Below, piece by piece: positions 63,576 to 64,000 of a stretch of 64,000 bases of DNA; positions within the stretch are counted from its first letter, which is position 1, and every line of letters starts with the position of its first letter. A model generated the notes under the pieces. That model made no database searches. It worked only from the letters and a program-made list of their open reading frames with translations, and was not told where the DNA came from. The position numbers and the translations under genes are program-made. Source of the stretch: Acanthosepion pharaonis (taxonomy: Eukaryota; Mollusca; Cephalopoda; Sepiida; Sepiidae). The stretch covers positions 23,060 to 87,059 of the forward strand of contig CAHIKZ030003512.1 in assembly GCA_903632075.3 (NCBI GenBank), written 5' to 3'.

Positions 63576-64000
63576 CAACCACAAAGTGGAGAGTAGAATA
63601 AATCAGTGATTGTGAAGAGCACAGTATGAATAAACAGTAACATTTTGACAATATTGAGCGCTTATTGCCAATGTGAAACTTAAATGGGGTAAATTTTACA
63701 TTAGTATAATTCAAATGAAACAATGCTGAGCTTGATAAGGGATGGTAGCTGAAATTAGAAGATATTCTGGTAAACTAAGTTTTCATATTAGTTAATGTGA
63801 ATATAATGAGACAAAGTGGCAAATCTATAAATGACGCATTTCATCAAGAGCATATGCTACCTCTAGCTTCAGGTTAGAATGAAAGAATGACAAAACTGTT
63901 ATTAAGGAAAAATGTGTTGGAATCTCAGAAGATGTGGAGAAACTAAATCAAATTACCTTATTGCATCTGATGTCTAGACACCAGAAAGTCTGTCTGCCTG

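Larger units (their letters stand above)
61752..64000. other. Right-end IRE1 intron, remaining sequence
   Basis: Apart from the hairpin and LINE tail I find only AT-rich intron. I searched the minus strand for the preceding luminal exon and did not recognise one, so the next exon is presumably outside. Confidence 0.5.

Noticed and set aside
63900..64000. Possible upstream IRE1 exon at the right edge (a GTAATT donor is present near 63950 on the minus strand)
   Set aside because: The translated frames contain stops and show no luminal-domain similarity.

Overview
This window is a 64 kb piece of an AT-rich animal nuclear genome. No prokaryotic gene organisation is visible: there are no operons, no Shine-Dalgarno-spaced ORFs and no long intact ORFs. 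Coding sequence sits in short exons with GT-AG splice sites, separated by introns of up to 9.9 kb that are packed with decayed retrotransposons, Tc1/mariner and piggyBac fragments, long-terminal-repeat-like blocks, homopolymers and (TG)n/(TA)n/(CA)n microsatellites. The mix of RTE-, I-, Jockey-like and Tx1/L1-like LINEs with K02A2.6-type Gypsy elements fits an invertebrate, and my best guess is a mollusc, possibly a cephalopod. That assignment is inference from repeat style, not proof.

One host gene spans almost the whole window on the minus strand. It encodes IRE1 (ERN1), the ER-stress sensor kinase/endoribonuclease. I place 15 consecutive coding exons from 61751 down to the stop codon at 4748. 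All exon phases match and all 14 introns are GT-AG. They encode about 686 residues: the end of the luminal beta-propeller-like sensor domain, a glycosylatable juxtamembrane segment, the transmembrane helix, a Gln/Ser/Asn-rich linker, the complete kinase domain and the complete KEN RNase domain. The first exons (signal peptide and N-terminal luminal domain) lie beyond the right edge. The region 1-4747 is 3'UTR/flank.

Layout left to right: 1-1.7 kb AT-rich DNA with a degenerate copy of a long-TIR element; 1.8-3.0 kb Jockey-like LINE; 4.7-4.9 kb last IRE1 exon; 6.2-9.6 kb RTE LINE; 9.8-11.5 kb long-TIR element; 11.5-15.4 kb four IRE1 exons; 16.5-21.9 kb I-type LINE split by a 1.87 kb LTR-like block; 22-24.5 kb Gypsy pol split by another block; 25.3 kb kinase exon; 26.3-27.0 kb solo LTR carrying a long heat-shock-element array; 27.4 kb piggyBac piece; 28.2 kb kinase exon; 28.9-29.8 kb mariner; 30.3 kb decayed duplicate of the 25.3 kb kinase exon; 30.6-34.8 kb second Jockey-like LINE, also split by the 1.7 kb LTR-like block; 35.0-37.0 kb four exons; 37.5-40.8 kb Gypsy gag/protease remnant led by a tandem array; 41-42.3 kb GC-richer repeats; 44.7 kb exon; 45.4-52 kb Tx1-like LINE pieces and an I-type ORF1; 52.5 kb exon; 53.9-55.3 kb Gypsy integrase; 57.3-60.2 kb Tx1-like LINE; 61.0-61.8 kb two exons; 62.5 kb hairpin with a hammerhead-like core; 63.5 kb LINE tail.

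The most unusual signals are: (i) a 13-pentamer, strictly 5-bp-phased HSE array next to a TATA box in a solo LTR within the IRE1 gene; (ii) a 52-bp-arm hairpin containing a hammerhead-like core; (iii) tandem arrays of LTR-terminus/primer-binding-site-like units in two unrelated retroelement families; (iv) an out-of-order, dead duplicate of the IRE1 catalytic-loop exon.
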